From contig NZ_CP137573.1 in the NCBI RefSeq assembly GCF_033343995.1, forward strand, positions 4,807,001 through 4,871,000: a DNA stretch of 64,000 nt, read 5' to 3'. Shown one piece after another: positions 41,178 through 49,871 of the stretch. The notes below the pieces were generated by a model. The model did not search any database and was not told the origin of the DNA. It was given only the letters and a program-made list of their open reading frames with translations. Position 1 is the first letter of the stretch; each line of letters starts with the position of its first letter. The DNA is from Streptomyces sp. HUAS YS2. Its GTDB lineage: Bacteria; Actinomycetota; Actinomycetes; Streptomycetales; Streptomycetaceae. A program made the position numbers and the translations under genes.

Positions 41178-41346
41178 GGGTGTCGAATCGAACAAGCGCT
41201 GGGGCTTGTGGAGTTGTTGAGGAGCGCGTCAATACGGCGCGCTCTTTGTCTTCCCTCGACAAGGCCCCGGGCGTACCTTGAGCGCCCAATCTGATGTGCC
41301 GTCAGTAACTTCGGCGGTGCGACGCCCGGCGTGAGGGGTGCTCGAA

Positions 41347-42018
41347 GTGTCCAACCGGAAGAGGACGGCCGCCGCAGCGATACTGTCCGCGGCACTGGCG
41401 GGCTCGGCGGTGCTGACGGCCGCCTCCGCCGCGTACGCCGAAGTGGTCGACGTGAACTACGGCTGCCAGACGAAGATCGGCCCGAAGAGCGCCGTGTCGC
41501 CCGTCGACGTCAAGGCGGTCAAGAGCGGCGACGGCTACACGGTCACCATGTCCTTCGAGAAGGGCGTCTCCGACAGCCCCATCGAGCTGCCCAAGGGGGT
41601 CATGAAGCCCCGCGCCGAGCTCGTCCTCGGCGGCGCCGACAACGGCACGGTGAAGGTGACCGGCGTGCCCAACGCCGAGAAGATCCCGCCCAACACCCCG
41701 ATCAAGATCGGCGAGCTGACCGGCACGTACAAGCCGAGGAAGAGCGGCAAGGTCACCTTCACGGCCGGTGTGCTCACCGTCCACGCCCTGGGGATGGACG
41801 CGGCCACCTGTACGCCCAAGAACAACCCGAAGCCGTCCCTCGAACTCGACGTGACCGCCTCGGGCGGGGGCGGTGGCGGTGGCGACGACTCGGGCGGCGG
41901 CGAACTGCCGAAGACCGGCCCGCTCGACTCCGCGATGGCGCTGGGCACCCTCGGCGGCACCGTGCTGCTGACGGGCGCGGCCGGAGTGCTCTGGCTCACC
42001 CGGCGCACGGCGCGCTGA
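41347..42018 (+). CDS. exported LPKTG cell-wall protein with a single repeat-domain
   Basis: A 223-residue protein with signal peptide (cleavage near SAAYAEV), one compact beta-rich domain (about 33-165) holding two cysteines (YGCQTKIG and ATCTPK), a short Gly/Asp linker and a sortase-like tail: L187-PKTG, then a hydrophobic span and WLTRRTAR. The domain contains GGADNGTVKVTG and IGELTGTYKP and is repeated twice in the last gene of this operon. GTG 41347 is preferred because GAGGGG lies 8 nt before it; GTG 41338 is an in-frame alternative too close to the ribosome site. Its stop overlaps the next ATG by one base (TGATG). Function unknown; I infer a surface adhesin or wall protein. Confidence 0.82.
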   Translation: MSNRKRTAAAAILSAALAGSAVLTAASAAYAEVVDVNYGCQTKIGPKSAVSPVDVKAVKSGDGYTVTMSFEKGVSDSPIELPKGVMKPRAELVLGGADNGTVKVTGVPNAEKIPPNTPIKIGELTGTYKPRKSGKVTFTAGVLTVHALGMDAATCTPKNNPKPSLELDVTASGGGGGGGDDSGGGELPKTGPLDSAMALGTLGGTVLLTGAAGVLWLTRRTAR

Positions 42019-42911
42019 TGCGCGCGCGGGACGCGGCCGCACCCGCCGCCGCGCTGCTGTGCCTCGCGCTGACCGCCCCGGCGGCGGCGGACGCACGGCC
42101 GGCGTGGACGGCGGGACCGGCCGCCGGACGGCCGTACGTCTATCTGGAGGGCGGGGTGGGCAGCGTCCTGCAGGACACCGTGTCGGTGACCAACTCCGGT
42201 ACGCGGCCGGTGACGGTACAGCTCACCGCCGCGGACGCCACGCGTACGGGCACCGCCGCCGTGCTCGCGCCGGCCGCCCGTGCGGTGACCGTCCCGGCCC
42301 GGACCCGCGCCGACATCCCCTTCGCGGTGACCGTGCCCGCCGACGCCGTGCCGGGCGAGCGGACCGGCGCCGTCGTCGTGACGGACGGCAGCCACGAGGC
42401 CCGGGTGCGGATCCATCTGCGGGTGAACGGCCCCCGGCTGGCCGCGCTCACCGTGGAGCGGGTCCGTGTCGACGACTCCGGCACGATCCACTACGTCCTG
42501 GTCAACCGCGGCAACACCGCGCTGACGCCCCGTCTCTCCGTACGCGCCGACGGCGTCCTCGGTACCGCCCTCGACCGCCCCGCGCGCGACCTGCCCGTCA
42601 CCCTGCGCCCGGGCGAGCGGCGCGCGCTCACCGAGCCCTGGCCGGACCGCCCCGCCCTCGACGCGGTCACCGTCCGGCTGGGCGTCACCGCGGCCGACGG
42701 GGCCCACGCGGCGGCCCGCGCCGAGGCCCGGTTCGCCTCCGCCGGCGCCGTCGGCACGCTCGCCGCGGCGCTGCTCGCGTCCGTGGCCACGGCCGGGTAC
42801 GCGCTGCTCCGGCGCCGCCGTAAGGCCACGGAACAACCTGCCGAACCATCTGCCGAACCACCGAGCGAGGAGCACCTGTTGGCAACGTCGGCGGCGGGAG
42901 CGGAACGATGA
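42018..42911 (+). CDS. DUF916-like exported membrane protein
   Basis: The 297-residue product has a signal peptide (LLCLALTAPAAADA), a domain at about 30-145 reading YVYLEGGVGSVLQDTVSVTN, then TRPVTVQL and IPFAVTVPADAVPGERTGAVVV, a second beta-sandwich (about 145-245), one membrane helix (about 250-272, GTLAAALLASVATAGYALL) and a charged Arg/Lys then Glu/Pro-rich cytoplasmic tail. The first part follows the layout of DUF916 (WxL-interacting protein) domains, an Ig-like fold that presents surface proteins in Gram-positives. It overlaps the next gene by ATGA, so it is coupled to it. The DUF916 link is by pattern only. Confidence 0.72.
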   Translation: MRARDAAAPAAALLCLALTAPAAADARPAWTAGPAAGRPYVYLEGGVGSVLQDTVSVTNSGTRPVTVQLTAADATRTGTAAVLAPAARAVTVPARTRADIPFAVTVPADAVPGERTGAVVVTDGSHEARVRIHLRVNGPRLAALTVERVRVDDSGTIHYVLVNRGNTALTPRLSVRADGVLGTALDRPARDLPVTLRPGERRALTEPWPDRPALDAVTVRLGVTAADGAHAAARAEARFASAGAVGTLAAALLASVATAGYALLRRRRKATEQPAEPSAEPPSEEHLLATSAAGAER

Positions 42912-43954
42912 CGACGACGCGTACCACCCGCACCGGGGCCCTCCTGCTCGTCCTCGCCGCACTCGCCCTGTCGCTGCTGCCGACGGCCACGGCGACCGCC
43001 GCGGAGGCACCGAAGGTCACGGTCTCCCAGAAGGAGGCCGGCAAGGGCGGCGAGATCACCGTGAGCGGCGCCGGCTGGAAGCCCGGCGCGCTGCTGATGC
43101 TGCTGATCTGCGGCCAGTCCACGCCCGAGAAGGGTGTGATCGGCGGCACCAACTCCTGCGCCAACACCGACGGGAGGGCCGCGACCGCCGACGCCGAGGG
43201 GAAGTTCAGCAAGAAGATGCCGGTGGCCGAACCGCCCACGCCCTGCCCCTGCGTCGTGCACGTCGCCGTCGTCACCGGCGGCGGACAGGACGCCGTGGAC
43301 GTCGCGTTCACGGTCGCCGGCCATCCCACCGCCCCCCTGCCCACGCAGACCGGCGGCGGCCGGCTCGCCGTCCTCGCCTCCGTACGGCTCGAAGGATCGA
43401 GCGGCGTCCTCGTCCGGTTCGGCGCGCCCGCCCGGCGGAACGTCGTGTTCACCGTCGGCAACCTCGGCTCCGGGCCGGTGAAGGACCCGGTCTTCCAGGT
43501 CGGCACCAGCCACGGCGTGTTCGCGCCGCAGTACGAGGAACGGCAGTGGCGCGGCACCGTCGAGCCCGGCCGCAAGGCCCTGGTCGAGCTGCCCGTCGAG
43601 CTGTCGGCCGGAGCCTACGGCGACTACCGGGTCACCGTGAAGTACGGCGACAAGGTGCTGGTCGAGCAGCCGTGGGGGGTCGGCCGGCCGTGGGGCGTGG
43701 TCGTCTTCTGGGTGCTGCTCGCCGTGGTCGTCCCGGCCGCGCTGTTCCGCATCGGCATGGCGGTGGTGGACCGGGTGCGCCCGGGCACCGGCGCCCGCCA
43801 CCGGACGCGGCCCCCTCGTACCACCAGCGGGCGCACCACGCCCCCCGTGGCCGCCGGAGACCCGGCCGGCGCCGCGGACACCACGGTCCTGCCGTGGTTC
43901 ACCCCGGACTCCGCACCGTCAGAGAACCGACCCACGACGAAGGGACATTCGTGA
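42908..43954 (+). CDS. neocarzinostatin-fold-like exported membrane protein
   Basis: A 348-residue protein: signal peptide to about residue 31, then a domain (about 34-140) with VTVSQKEAGKGGEITVSGAG, WKPGALLMLLICG and CANTDGRA that fits the Ig-like neocarzinostatin/macromomycin fold, including two Cys pairs (ICG...NSC and PTPCPC). A second beta-rich domain (150-245) leads to a membrane helix (about 258-280, WGVVVFWVLLAVVVPAALF) and a basic Pro/Thr cytoplasmic tail. It overlaps the genes on both sides by 4 nt. Neocarzinostatin relatives are carriers of small ligands; here the fold may be purely structural. No ligand is implied. Confidence 0.72.
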   Translation: MTTTRTTRTGALLLVLAALALSLLPTATATAAEAPKVTVSQKEAGKGGEITVSGAGWKPGALLMLLICGQSTPEKGVIGGTNSCANTDGRAATADAEGKFSKKMPVAEPPTPCPCVVHVAVVTGGGQDAVDVAFTVAGHPTAPLPTQTGGGRLAVLASVRLEGSSGVLVRFGAPARRNVVFTVGNLGSGPVKDPVFQVGTSHGVFAPQYEERQWRGTVEPGRKALVELPVELSAGAYGDYRVTVKYGDKVLVEQPWGVGRPWGVVVFWVLLAVVVPAALFRIGMAVVDRVRPGTGARHRTRPPRTTSGRTTPPVAAGDPAGAADTTVLPWFTPDSAPSENRPTTKGHS

Positions 43955-45300
43955 GCACGCAACGGAGGGTGAGCGCGGCCGGAGTCGCGCTGATGCTCGG
44001 CGGTGCGGGAATCCTGCTGTCCGCCGCGCCCGCCCAGGCCGCCGAGGTCTCGTACAAGACCGAGTGCATTCCGCCGGCCATCTCCGGCATGCCGCCGGTC
44101 CAGGGCACGACGAAGGTGGAGATCACCGCCCCGGCCGAGGCGAAGGTGGGGGACGAGGTCGAGGTGGTGTGGAAGACGGTCGAGGCCGCCTCCAAGAACC
44201 CCGACGTCCTCGACCTGGACAAGGACACCGTCAAGCCGACCGGCGTGATCAAGGTCGGCGGCGCGGTGACCGCCACCCTGAACATGGAGGGGCCGCGGCA
44301 GAACCCGCCGATCCCCAAGAACAGCCCGATGAAGCTGCCGGACATGAAGGGGAAGCTGAAGCTGGAGAAGGCCGGCGAGGTCACGCTGACGCCGGACAAG
44401 TACAACATCAACGTCTCCAAGCCGATGTCGACGGACACCAAGTGCTCCCCGAAGGAGACGGTCGCGGTCGGCGCCACGATCAAGGTGACCGACGGCGGCG
44501 GCTCGACCACCTCCGGCGGCTCGACGAGCACGTCGGGCGGAAGCAGCACCTCCGGCGGTGGCACGAGCACCTCGGGCGGCGGTTCGACGAGCACCTCCGG
44601 TGGTGGCAGCACCGCCTCCGGCGGCGGCTCGGCGAGCGCCGGCGGGGCCTCGGGCGGGGGCGGCGGTCAGACCGACTTCACCGGCAAGGAGGTGGCGGTC
44701 CAGTTCACCTGCCAGTCCCCGGGACCGGCGAGCATCACCTCCAAGGTGACGATCAACGCCAAGAAGAGCGGCGGCAGCTACGCCCTCACCGTCAAGACCG
44801 CCAAGGGCGTCATGAACAGCCCGGCGCCGCTCCCGGCGGGCGCGCTGAAGCCGTCCATGGCCGTCAAGATCGGCGGCGCGGACAGCGGCACCGTGAAGGT
44901 CGACGGACCGGCGAACTCCGCTCCGCTGGAGCAGGGCAAGCCGGTCGACCTGCCGGACATGACGGGCACGTACAAGCCGGGCGCGACCGGCAAGTCCACC
45001 CTCAGCCCCGGCACGCTGACCATCAACGTCTCGCTCGGCGGCTCGCCGATCGTGATCCCGTGCCAGGTCAAGGGCTCCGTCCAGGCGTCCCTGGAGCTCG
45101 ACACGACCGCCCAGGCGGGGGGCGCGGCGGGCGGCGGTGACACGGCCGCGGGCGGTGGCTCCGGCTCCGGCGGCGGGCTCGCCGAGACCGGCGCGGAGGA
45201 CGAGGGCGCGCTGCGTGCCCTCGCCCTGGTCGCCGGCACGGTGATCCTGCTCGGCGGCGCGGTGTTCACCTTCACCCCGTGGGCGCGTCTGCGGCGCTGA
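43951..45300 (+). CDS. exported LAETG surface protein with two repeat-domains
   Basis: The 449-residue protein begins with a signal peptide (cleavage near AQAAEV). Two copies of the operon's repeat-domain follow, one at about 32-180 and one at about 245-390, each with paired cysteines and the pattern GTVKV.GP, LPDM.G..K, TIN/NIN. They are joined by a Ser/Thr/Gly linker made of GGST and GGGSTSTS repeats (about 185-235). The tail carries L410-AETG, a class E sortase motif, then a hydrophobic segment and WARLRR. GTG 43951 overlaps the previous TGA. The second domain is nearest to that of the first gene (GGADSGTVKVDG versus GGADNGTVKVTG). Confidence 0.82.
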   Translation: MSTQRRVSAAGVALMLGGAGILLSAAPAQAAEVSYKTECIPPAISGMPPVQGTTKVEITAPAEAKVGDEVEVVWKTVEAASKNPDVLDLDKDTVKPTGVIKVGGAVTATLNMEGPRQNPPIPKNSPMKLPDMKGKLKLEKAGEVTLTPDKYNINVSKPMSTDTKCSPKETVAVGATIKVTDGGGSTTSGGSTSTSGGSSTSGGGTSTSGGGSTSTSGGGSTASGGGSASAGGASGGGGGQTDFTGKEVAVQFTCQSPGPASITSKVTINAKKSGGSYALTVKTAKGVMNSPAPLPAGALKPSMAVKIGGADSGTVKVDGPANSAPLEQGKPVDLPDMTGTYKPGATGKSTLSPGTLTINVSLGGSPIVIPCQVKGSVQASLELDTTAQAGGAAGGGDTAAGGGSGSGGGLAETGAEDEGALRALALVAGTVILLGGAVFTFTPWARLRR

Positions 45301-45314
45301 CCGGCGGAAACGGC

Positions 45315-45353
45315 GGAGGGCCGCCGCACCGGTGTCCGGTGCGGCGGCCCTCC
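45315..45353. terminator. strong bidirectional terminator
   Basis: GGAGGGCCGCCGCACCGG (45315-45332) pairs perfectly with 45336-45353 around a TGT loop: an 18-bp stem between the surface operon and the convergent transporter gene. Confidence 0.92.
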
Positions 45354-45375
45354 GTACGAGGCGGGACGGGTGACG

Positions 45376-46896
45376 TCAGTGGACGTCGCCCATGAGCGTC
45401 TGGACCTTCTTGCGGTACATGTAGACCGCGAATCCGGCGAGCACCGCGAGCGCGGCCTGCATGCCGATGATCCCTGTTCCGTTCAGGTCCACACCGGCCA
45501 GCGAGAGCAGACCCGTGGTGCAGTCACCGGCGGTGACGGCGAGGAACCAGACACCCATCATCTGGGAGGCGTACTTCTGCGGCGCCATCTTCGTCGTGAC
45601 GGAGAGGCCGACCGGAGAGAGGCACAGCTCACCGATGGTCTGGATCATGTAGATCGACACGAGCCACATCGGGGAGACCTTGTCGCCGCCGCCCGCCATG
45701 TTCATCGGGACGATGAAGACGAAGAACGAGGCACCGACGAGGACCAGACCCATCGCGAACTTCGTGATGGTGTTCGGCTCCTTGTTGCGGCGGGACAGCC
45801 ACAGCCACAGCCACGCGAAGACCGGCGCGAGCGCCATCACGAAGAGCGGGTTCAGCGACTGGTACCAGGTGGCCGGGAAGCCGAAGCCGAACACGGTGTC
45901 GGCGGTCTTGCCGTCGGCGAACAGCGACAGGGTCGAACCGCCCTGGTCGTAGATCATCCAGAAGACGGCGGCGGCCACGAAGAACCAGATGTAGCCGGAC
46001 ATCTTCGACTGCTCGGTCTTGCTGAGGTCCTTGTCGCGCTTGATGCGGACCAGAACGGCGACCGGGATGATCAGGCCGGCGAGGGTGATCGGGACGAGCG
46101 CCCAGTTCAGCGTGTACGCGCCCATGGCGACGACGACGCCGTAGAAGGCGGCGACGACCGCGAGCGTGCCGAAGACCTTGACCAGGATGCTCTTGCGCTC
46201 CTCGGCGCTGAGCGGGTTCGGGACGATGTTGCTCTTCGGGCTCAGGTGCTTGGTGCCGAGCAGGAACTGGACCAGACCCAGCGCCATGCCGAGCGCGGCG
46301 AGCGCGAAGCCGAGGTGCCAGTTGACGTTCTCACCGACGGTGCCGATGACGAACGGCGCCACGAACGCACCGAGGTTGATGCCGATGTAGAAGAGCGTGA
46401 AGCCACCGTCACGGCGCGGGTCGTCCGGGCCGTCGTAGAGGTGGCCGACCATCGTGGAGATGTTGGCCTTCAGCAGACCGGAGCCGGCGGCGACGAGCGC
46501 CAGACCGACGAAGAACATCGCCTGGCCGGGGATGGCGAGGGAGAGGTGACCCACCATGATCACGGCGCCGGCGATGGCGACCGTCTTGCGGGCACCCCAC
46601 ACGCGGTCACCGAACCAGCCGCCGGGCATGGCCATCAGGTAGACCATCGAGACGTAGACGGAGTAGATCGCCGTCGCGGTCGCCGCGGTCATCATGAGGC
46701 CGCCGCCCTGGCTGCCCGTCGCGGCGTCGGCGCCGCCCGAGACCAGGTACAGCACCAGAAGGGCGCGCATGCCGTAGTAGGAGAAGCGCTCCCACATCTC
46801 GGTCATGAAGAGGGTGGCCAGTCCGCGGGGGTGGCCGAAGAAGGTCTTCTCGGAACCAGCGGTTCCGGCAGAAGGCTTCGTCAGGCTGGACGCCAT
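45376..46896 (-). CDS. POT/PTR-family peptide transporter
   Basis: A 506-residue proton-coupled oligopeptide transporter with about 12-14 membrane helices. The family motif FMTEMWERFSYYGMRALLVL in the first helix includes the ExxERFxYY proton-coupling set, and TLFYIGINLGAFVAPF and LCLSPVGLSVTTKMAP are the usual POT signatures. ATG 46896 lies just before the first helix; AGGA is 9 nt upstream. Open frame extends further back but without a plausible start or family similarity. It is divergent from a two-component system 320 bp away, which may control it. Substrate di- or tripeptides by family. Confidence 0.93.
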   Translation of the reverse strand: MASSLTKPSAGTAGSEKTFFGHPRGLATLFMTEMWERFSYYGMRALLVLYLVSGGADAATGSQGGGLMMTAATATAIYSVYVSMVYLMAMPGGWFGDRVWGARKTVAIAGAVIMVGHLSLAIPGQAMFFVGLALVAAGSGLLKANISTMVGHLYDGPDDPRRDGGFTLFYIGINLGAFVAPFVIGTVGENVNWHLGFALAALGMALGLVQFLLGTKHLSPKSNIVPNPLSAEERKSILVKVFGTLAVVAAFYGVVVAMGAYTLNWALVPITLAGLIIPVAVLVRIKRDKDLSKTEQSKMSGYIWFFVAAAVFWMIYDQGGSTLSLFADGKTADTVFGFGFPATWYQSLNPLFVMALAPVFAWLWLWLSRRNKEPNTITKFAMGLVLVGASFFVFIVPMNMAGGGDKVSPMWLVSIYMIQTIGELCLSPVGLSVTTKMAPQKYASQMMGVWFLAVTAGDCTTGLLSLAGVDLNGTGIIGMQAALAVLAGFAVYMYRKKVQTLMGDVH

Positions 46897-47204
46897 GAGG
46901 TCGATCCTTGCTTTCGGGACGCGCGCCTTGGGTGCGGCGGCGCGTTCACGGTCCTCCGAGGCCGGCAGCAGCCGCCTCGTGCAGGAAAGAGACGCTTGGC
47001 GAAGAAAGTGGCCAAAGGTCTCGTCGTCAGTGGTACAGACGTCTCGCCACCATACGACACGACAGTGCCGGATATGGAAGGACTTGAGACATGGATCACA
47101 GGTGAACGAGGAACCAACATCACCCATTCGAAGGTCATGATCAGGTTGCACACCCGGACTTGCAGGCGCGCCGGATCTCCCTCCGGGGGCGGGCGTCCGC
47201 GGAC
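46897..47204. other. intergenic region between the peptide transporter and response regulator
   Basis: About 310 bp with no gene I can support. The plus-strand regulator uses TACCAT at 47205. The minus-strand promoter of the transporter should lie here but I could not identify it with confidence. A GTTCCTCGTTCACC-like stretch on the minus strand (about 47099-47116) is a weak match to a PHO-box repeat. Confidence 0.4.
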
Positions 47205-47210
47205 TACCAT
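47205..47210 (+). promoter_or_regulatory. -10 box TACCAT, leaderless response regulator
   Basis: TACCAT ends 6 nt before ATG 47217. The same hexamer and spacing occur at 36000. Confidence 0.5.
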
Positions 47211-47216
47211 CACCCC

Positions 47217-47894
47217 ATGACCCGTGTACTGCTCGCCGAGGACGACGCATCCATCTCGGAGCCGCTGGCCCGCGCGCTGCGGAGAGAGGGGTACGAGGTC
47301 GAGGTGCGCGAGGACGGGCCGACCGCCCTCGACACCGGACTGCAGGGCGGCGTCGACCTGGTCGTGCTCGACCTGGGCCTGCCCGGCATGGACGGCCTGG
47401 AGGTCGCCCGCAGGCTCCGTGCCGAGGGCCACACCGTGCCGATCCTGGTGCTCACCGCCCGTGCCGACGAGGTCGACACCGTCGTCGGACTCGACGCCGG
47501 CGCCGACGACTACGTCACCAAGCCGTTCCGGCTCGCCGAACTGCTCGCCCGGGTCCGGGCCCTGCTCCGGCGCGGCGCCACCGAGCCCGTCGTCCCGCCC
47601 GCCACCCACGGCGTGCGCATCGACGTCGAGTCGCACCGCGCCTGGATGGGCGACGAGGAGCTCCAGCTCACCGCCAAGGAGTTCGACCTGCTGCGCGTCC
47701 TGGTGCGCGACGCGGGCCGGGTCGTCACCCGCGACCAGCTCATGCGCGAGGTCTGGGACACCACCTGGTGGTCCTCCACCAAGACGCTCGACATGCACAT
47801 CTCCTGGCTCCGCAAGAAGCTCGGCGACGACGCGGCCAACCCCCGCTACATCGCGACCGTCCGCGGCGTCGGCTTCCGCTTCGAAAAGAGCTAG
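47217..47894 (+). CDS. OmpR/PhoB-family response regulator
   Basis: A 225-residue regulator. The receiver domain (1-120) has the acidic pair EDD at residues 8-10, phospho-acceptor D52 in VVLDLGLPGMDG, and DDYVTKPF with the conserved lysine. The winged-helix DNA-binding domain (about 130-225) shows LTAKEFDLLRVLVRDAGRVV, DQLMREVWD and SWLRKKLGDDAANPRYIATVRGVGFRF (split). The kinase gene starts 12 nt downstream, so the pair is an operon. The target is unknown; the divergent transporter is a candidate by position. Confidence 0.94.
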   Translation: MTRVLLAEDDASISEPLARALRREGYEVEVREDGPTALDTGLQGGVDLVVLDLGLPGMDGLEVARRLRAEGHTVPILVLTARADEVDTVVGLDAGADDYVTKPFRLAELLARVRALLRRGATEPVVPPATHGVRIDVESHRAWMGDEELQLTAKEFDLLRVLVRDAGRVVTRDQLMREVWDTTWWSSTKTLDMHISWLRKKLGDDAANPRYIATVRGVGFRFEKS

Positions 47895-47906
47895 GACCCG
47901 CCCCTC

Positions 47907-49175
47907 GTGCGCCGCAGGCTGATCAACTCCACGCTGGCCGTGGTGCTCGTCGTCATCGCCGTCTTCGGGGTCTCCCTGGTGATCGTCGAGGCCCGGACCA
48001 TCACCGCCGCAGCCCAGGAGTCCGTGGACGTCGAGGCGCTCCGGCTGGTCTCCATCGTCGACAGCCGGCTCTTCGGCGGGGAGCCGGTCAACCCGGACAT
48101 CCTCGCCGAGCAGAGCGGCGCCAAGCGGTACGCGCTGATCGAGATCCCCGGCCGCGAGGCCATCGAGATCGGCACCAAGCCCGAGGGCGGCGTCATCCGG
48201 GGCAGCGCCCGCGGCGAGCGCGGCGAGACCGTCACCGTCGAGGAGTCCCGCTCCACCATCACCTCCGAGGTCGGCCGGACCCTGCTGATCATCGGCGCCG
48301 TCGCCCTGCTCGCGGTCATCGCCGCCGTGCTGCTCGCGGTACGCCAGGCCAACCGGCTCACCTCACCGCTCACCGACCTCGCCGAGACCGCCGAGCGGCT
48401 CGGCTCCGGCGACCCGCGCCCCCGCCACAGGCGGTACGGCGTCCCCGAACTCGACCGGGTCGCCGACGTCCTGGACGCCTCCGCCGAGCGGATCGCCCGG
48501 ATGCTCACCGCCGAACGCCGGCTCGCCGCGGACGCCTCGCACCAGCTGCGGACCCCGCTCACCGCGCTGTCCATGCGCCTGGAGGAGGTGGCCGTCGCCG
48601 ACGACCTCGACACCGTCCGGGAGGAGGCGACCATCGCGCTCACCCAGGTCGAGCGGCTCACCGACGTGGTCGAGCGGCTGCTCACCAACTCGCGCGACCC
48701 GCGGACCGGCTCCGCCGTCGCCTTCGACCTCGACGAGGTCGTCAAGCAGCAGATCGAGGAGTGGCGCCCCGCCTACCGCAGCGCGGGCCGGGCCATCGTC
48801 CACTCCGGCAAGCAGGGCATGCGGGCCGTCGGCACCCCGGGCGCGGTCGCCCAGGTGCTCGCGGCGCTGATCGAGAACTCGCTCATGCACGGCGGCGGCA
48901 CCGTCGCCCTGCGGACCCGGGTCACCGGCAACCAGTCCGTGATCGAGGTCACCGACGAGGGCCCCGGCGTCCCCGCCGACCTCGGCGCGCGGATCTTCGA
49001 GCGTGCCGTCAGCGGCCGCAGCTCCACCGGCATCGGCCTGGCCGTGGCCCGCGACCTCGCGGAGGCCGACGGCGGCCGTCTGGAGCTGCTCCAGCAGCAT
49101 CCACCGGTCTTCGCCCTGTTCCTCGGCCGCGAGGTCCGCGGCCGCAGGGCGGAGCGGGAGCGCCCGGTCCGCTAG
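47907..49175 (+). CDS. sensor histidine kinase
   Basis: The 422-residue kinase has a first membrane helix (about 8-28), an extracellular sensor region of about 95 residues, a second helix (about 124-146), a HAMP linker, the DHp helix with H212 in ADASHQLRTPLTALSM, and a GHKL ATPase with ALIENSLMHGGG (N box), VTDEGPGVP (G1) and TGIGLAVARDLAE (G2). GTG 47907 starts directly before the first helix. The sensor domain is small and has no family I recognise, so the stimulus is unknown. The C-terminus ends in a basic tail. Confidence 0.93.
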   Translation: MRRRLINSTLAVVLVVIAVFGVSLVIVEARTITAAAQESVDVEALRLVSIVDSRLFGGEPVNPDILAEQSGAKRYALIEIPGREAIEIGTKPEGGVIRGSARGERGETVTVEESRSTITSEVGRTLLIIGAVALLAVIAAVLLAVRQANRLTSPLTDLAETAERLGSGDPRPRHRRYGVPELDRVADVLDASAERIARMLTAERRLAADASHQLRTPLTALSMRLEEVAVADDLDTVREEATIALTQVERLTDVVERLLTNSRDPRTGSAVAFDLDEVVKQQIEEWRPAYRSAGRAIVHSGKQGMRAVGTPGAVAQVLAALIENSLMHGGGTVALRTRVTGNQSVIEVTDEGPGVPADLGARIFERAVSGRSSTGIGLAVARDLAEADGGRLELLQQHPPVFALFLGREVRGRRAERERPVR

Positions 49176-49200
49176 CGACGGACGGGTCGGGCCGCCGGGG

Positions 49201-49719
49201 TCAGGCGACGCGGTCCGGCTGGGGGCGTACCGCCTGCTTCGGGGTCTGCCCCAGGAGCGATTCCGACGTGTGCACGACCTCGGGCTCCGGCAGGGCGCGG
49301 AAGACCCAGGTCCGGTACGACCAGAAGCGGAACAGGGTGGCCACGCCGATGCCGAAGAACTTGAAGAAGTTGCTCTGCAGCGGGGTGTCCCAGCCGAAGC
49401 CGTAGGTCGCCGCGTACAGAAGTCCGTTCTGGATCACCAGGCCGATGGCGCTGAACACGAAGAACAGGGTCAGCTCGCGGGTCCGGCGGCTCTTGTCGCG
49501 GTCCTTGTACGTGAAGTACCGGAAGCCCACGTAGTTGAACGCGATCGCGACGACCGTGGCGATCACGCTGGCCCGGACGACGGGCAGCTCCGTGACGTGC
49601 CGGACGAGGTTGAAGACGCCGAGGTCCACGAGGAGCCCGACCCCGCCCACCGCACCGAACTTCGCGAACTCACGTGCCAGCCGGTCGAGCCGCACACGCA
49701 GTGCGCTTCGTTCACTCAT
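49201..49719 (-). CDS. GtrA family protein
   Basis: A 172-residue membrane protein with four hydrophobic helices: FAKFGAVGGVGLLVDLGVFN, the ASVIATVVAIAFNYVGFRYF pair, LFFVFSAIGLVIQNGLLYA and the last ending in TLFRFWSYRTWVF. This is the GtrA layout, with the FNYxxxRxxTY and RFxxYRxWVF motifs. GtrA proteins are thought to flip bactoprenol-linked sugars or anchor glycosyltransferases in wall-polysaccharide synthesis. ATG 49719 is the start. It is divergent from purK and convergent with the histidine kinase, 26 bp apart. Confidence 0.92.
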   Translation of the reverse strand: MSERSALRVRLDRLAREFAKFGAVGGVGLLVDLGVFNLVRHVTELPVVRASVIATVVAIAFNYVGFRYFTYKDRDKSRRTRELTLFFVFSAIGLVIQNGLLYAATYGFGWDTPLQSNFFKFFGIGVATLFRFWSYRTWVFRALPEPEVVHTSESLLGQTPKQAVRPQPDRVA

Positions 49720-49859
49720 GGTGATTGCTCGCCCCGTCCGATCGGATTCGTCAACCCAGCCATGCTAACGACCGGCCCCCGCGACCGCCTGTGGACACCG
49801 CAATCCCCCGCCCCGCCTGTCGAAACGCACAGCCGGACGAGGCTCCCCGGCTGGGCGGA

Positions 49860-49865
49860 TACCCT
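49860..49865 (+). promoter_or_regulatory. -10 box TACCCT, leaderless purK
   Basis: TACCCT ends 6 nt before GTG 49872. Confidence 0.5.
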
Positions 49866-49871
49866 AAGAGG

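Noticed and set aside
47099..47116. PHO box upstream of the peptide transporter
   Set aside because: Only one good GTTCACC-type unit; a functional site needs at least two correctly spaced units.
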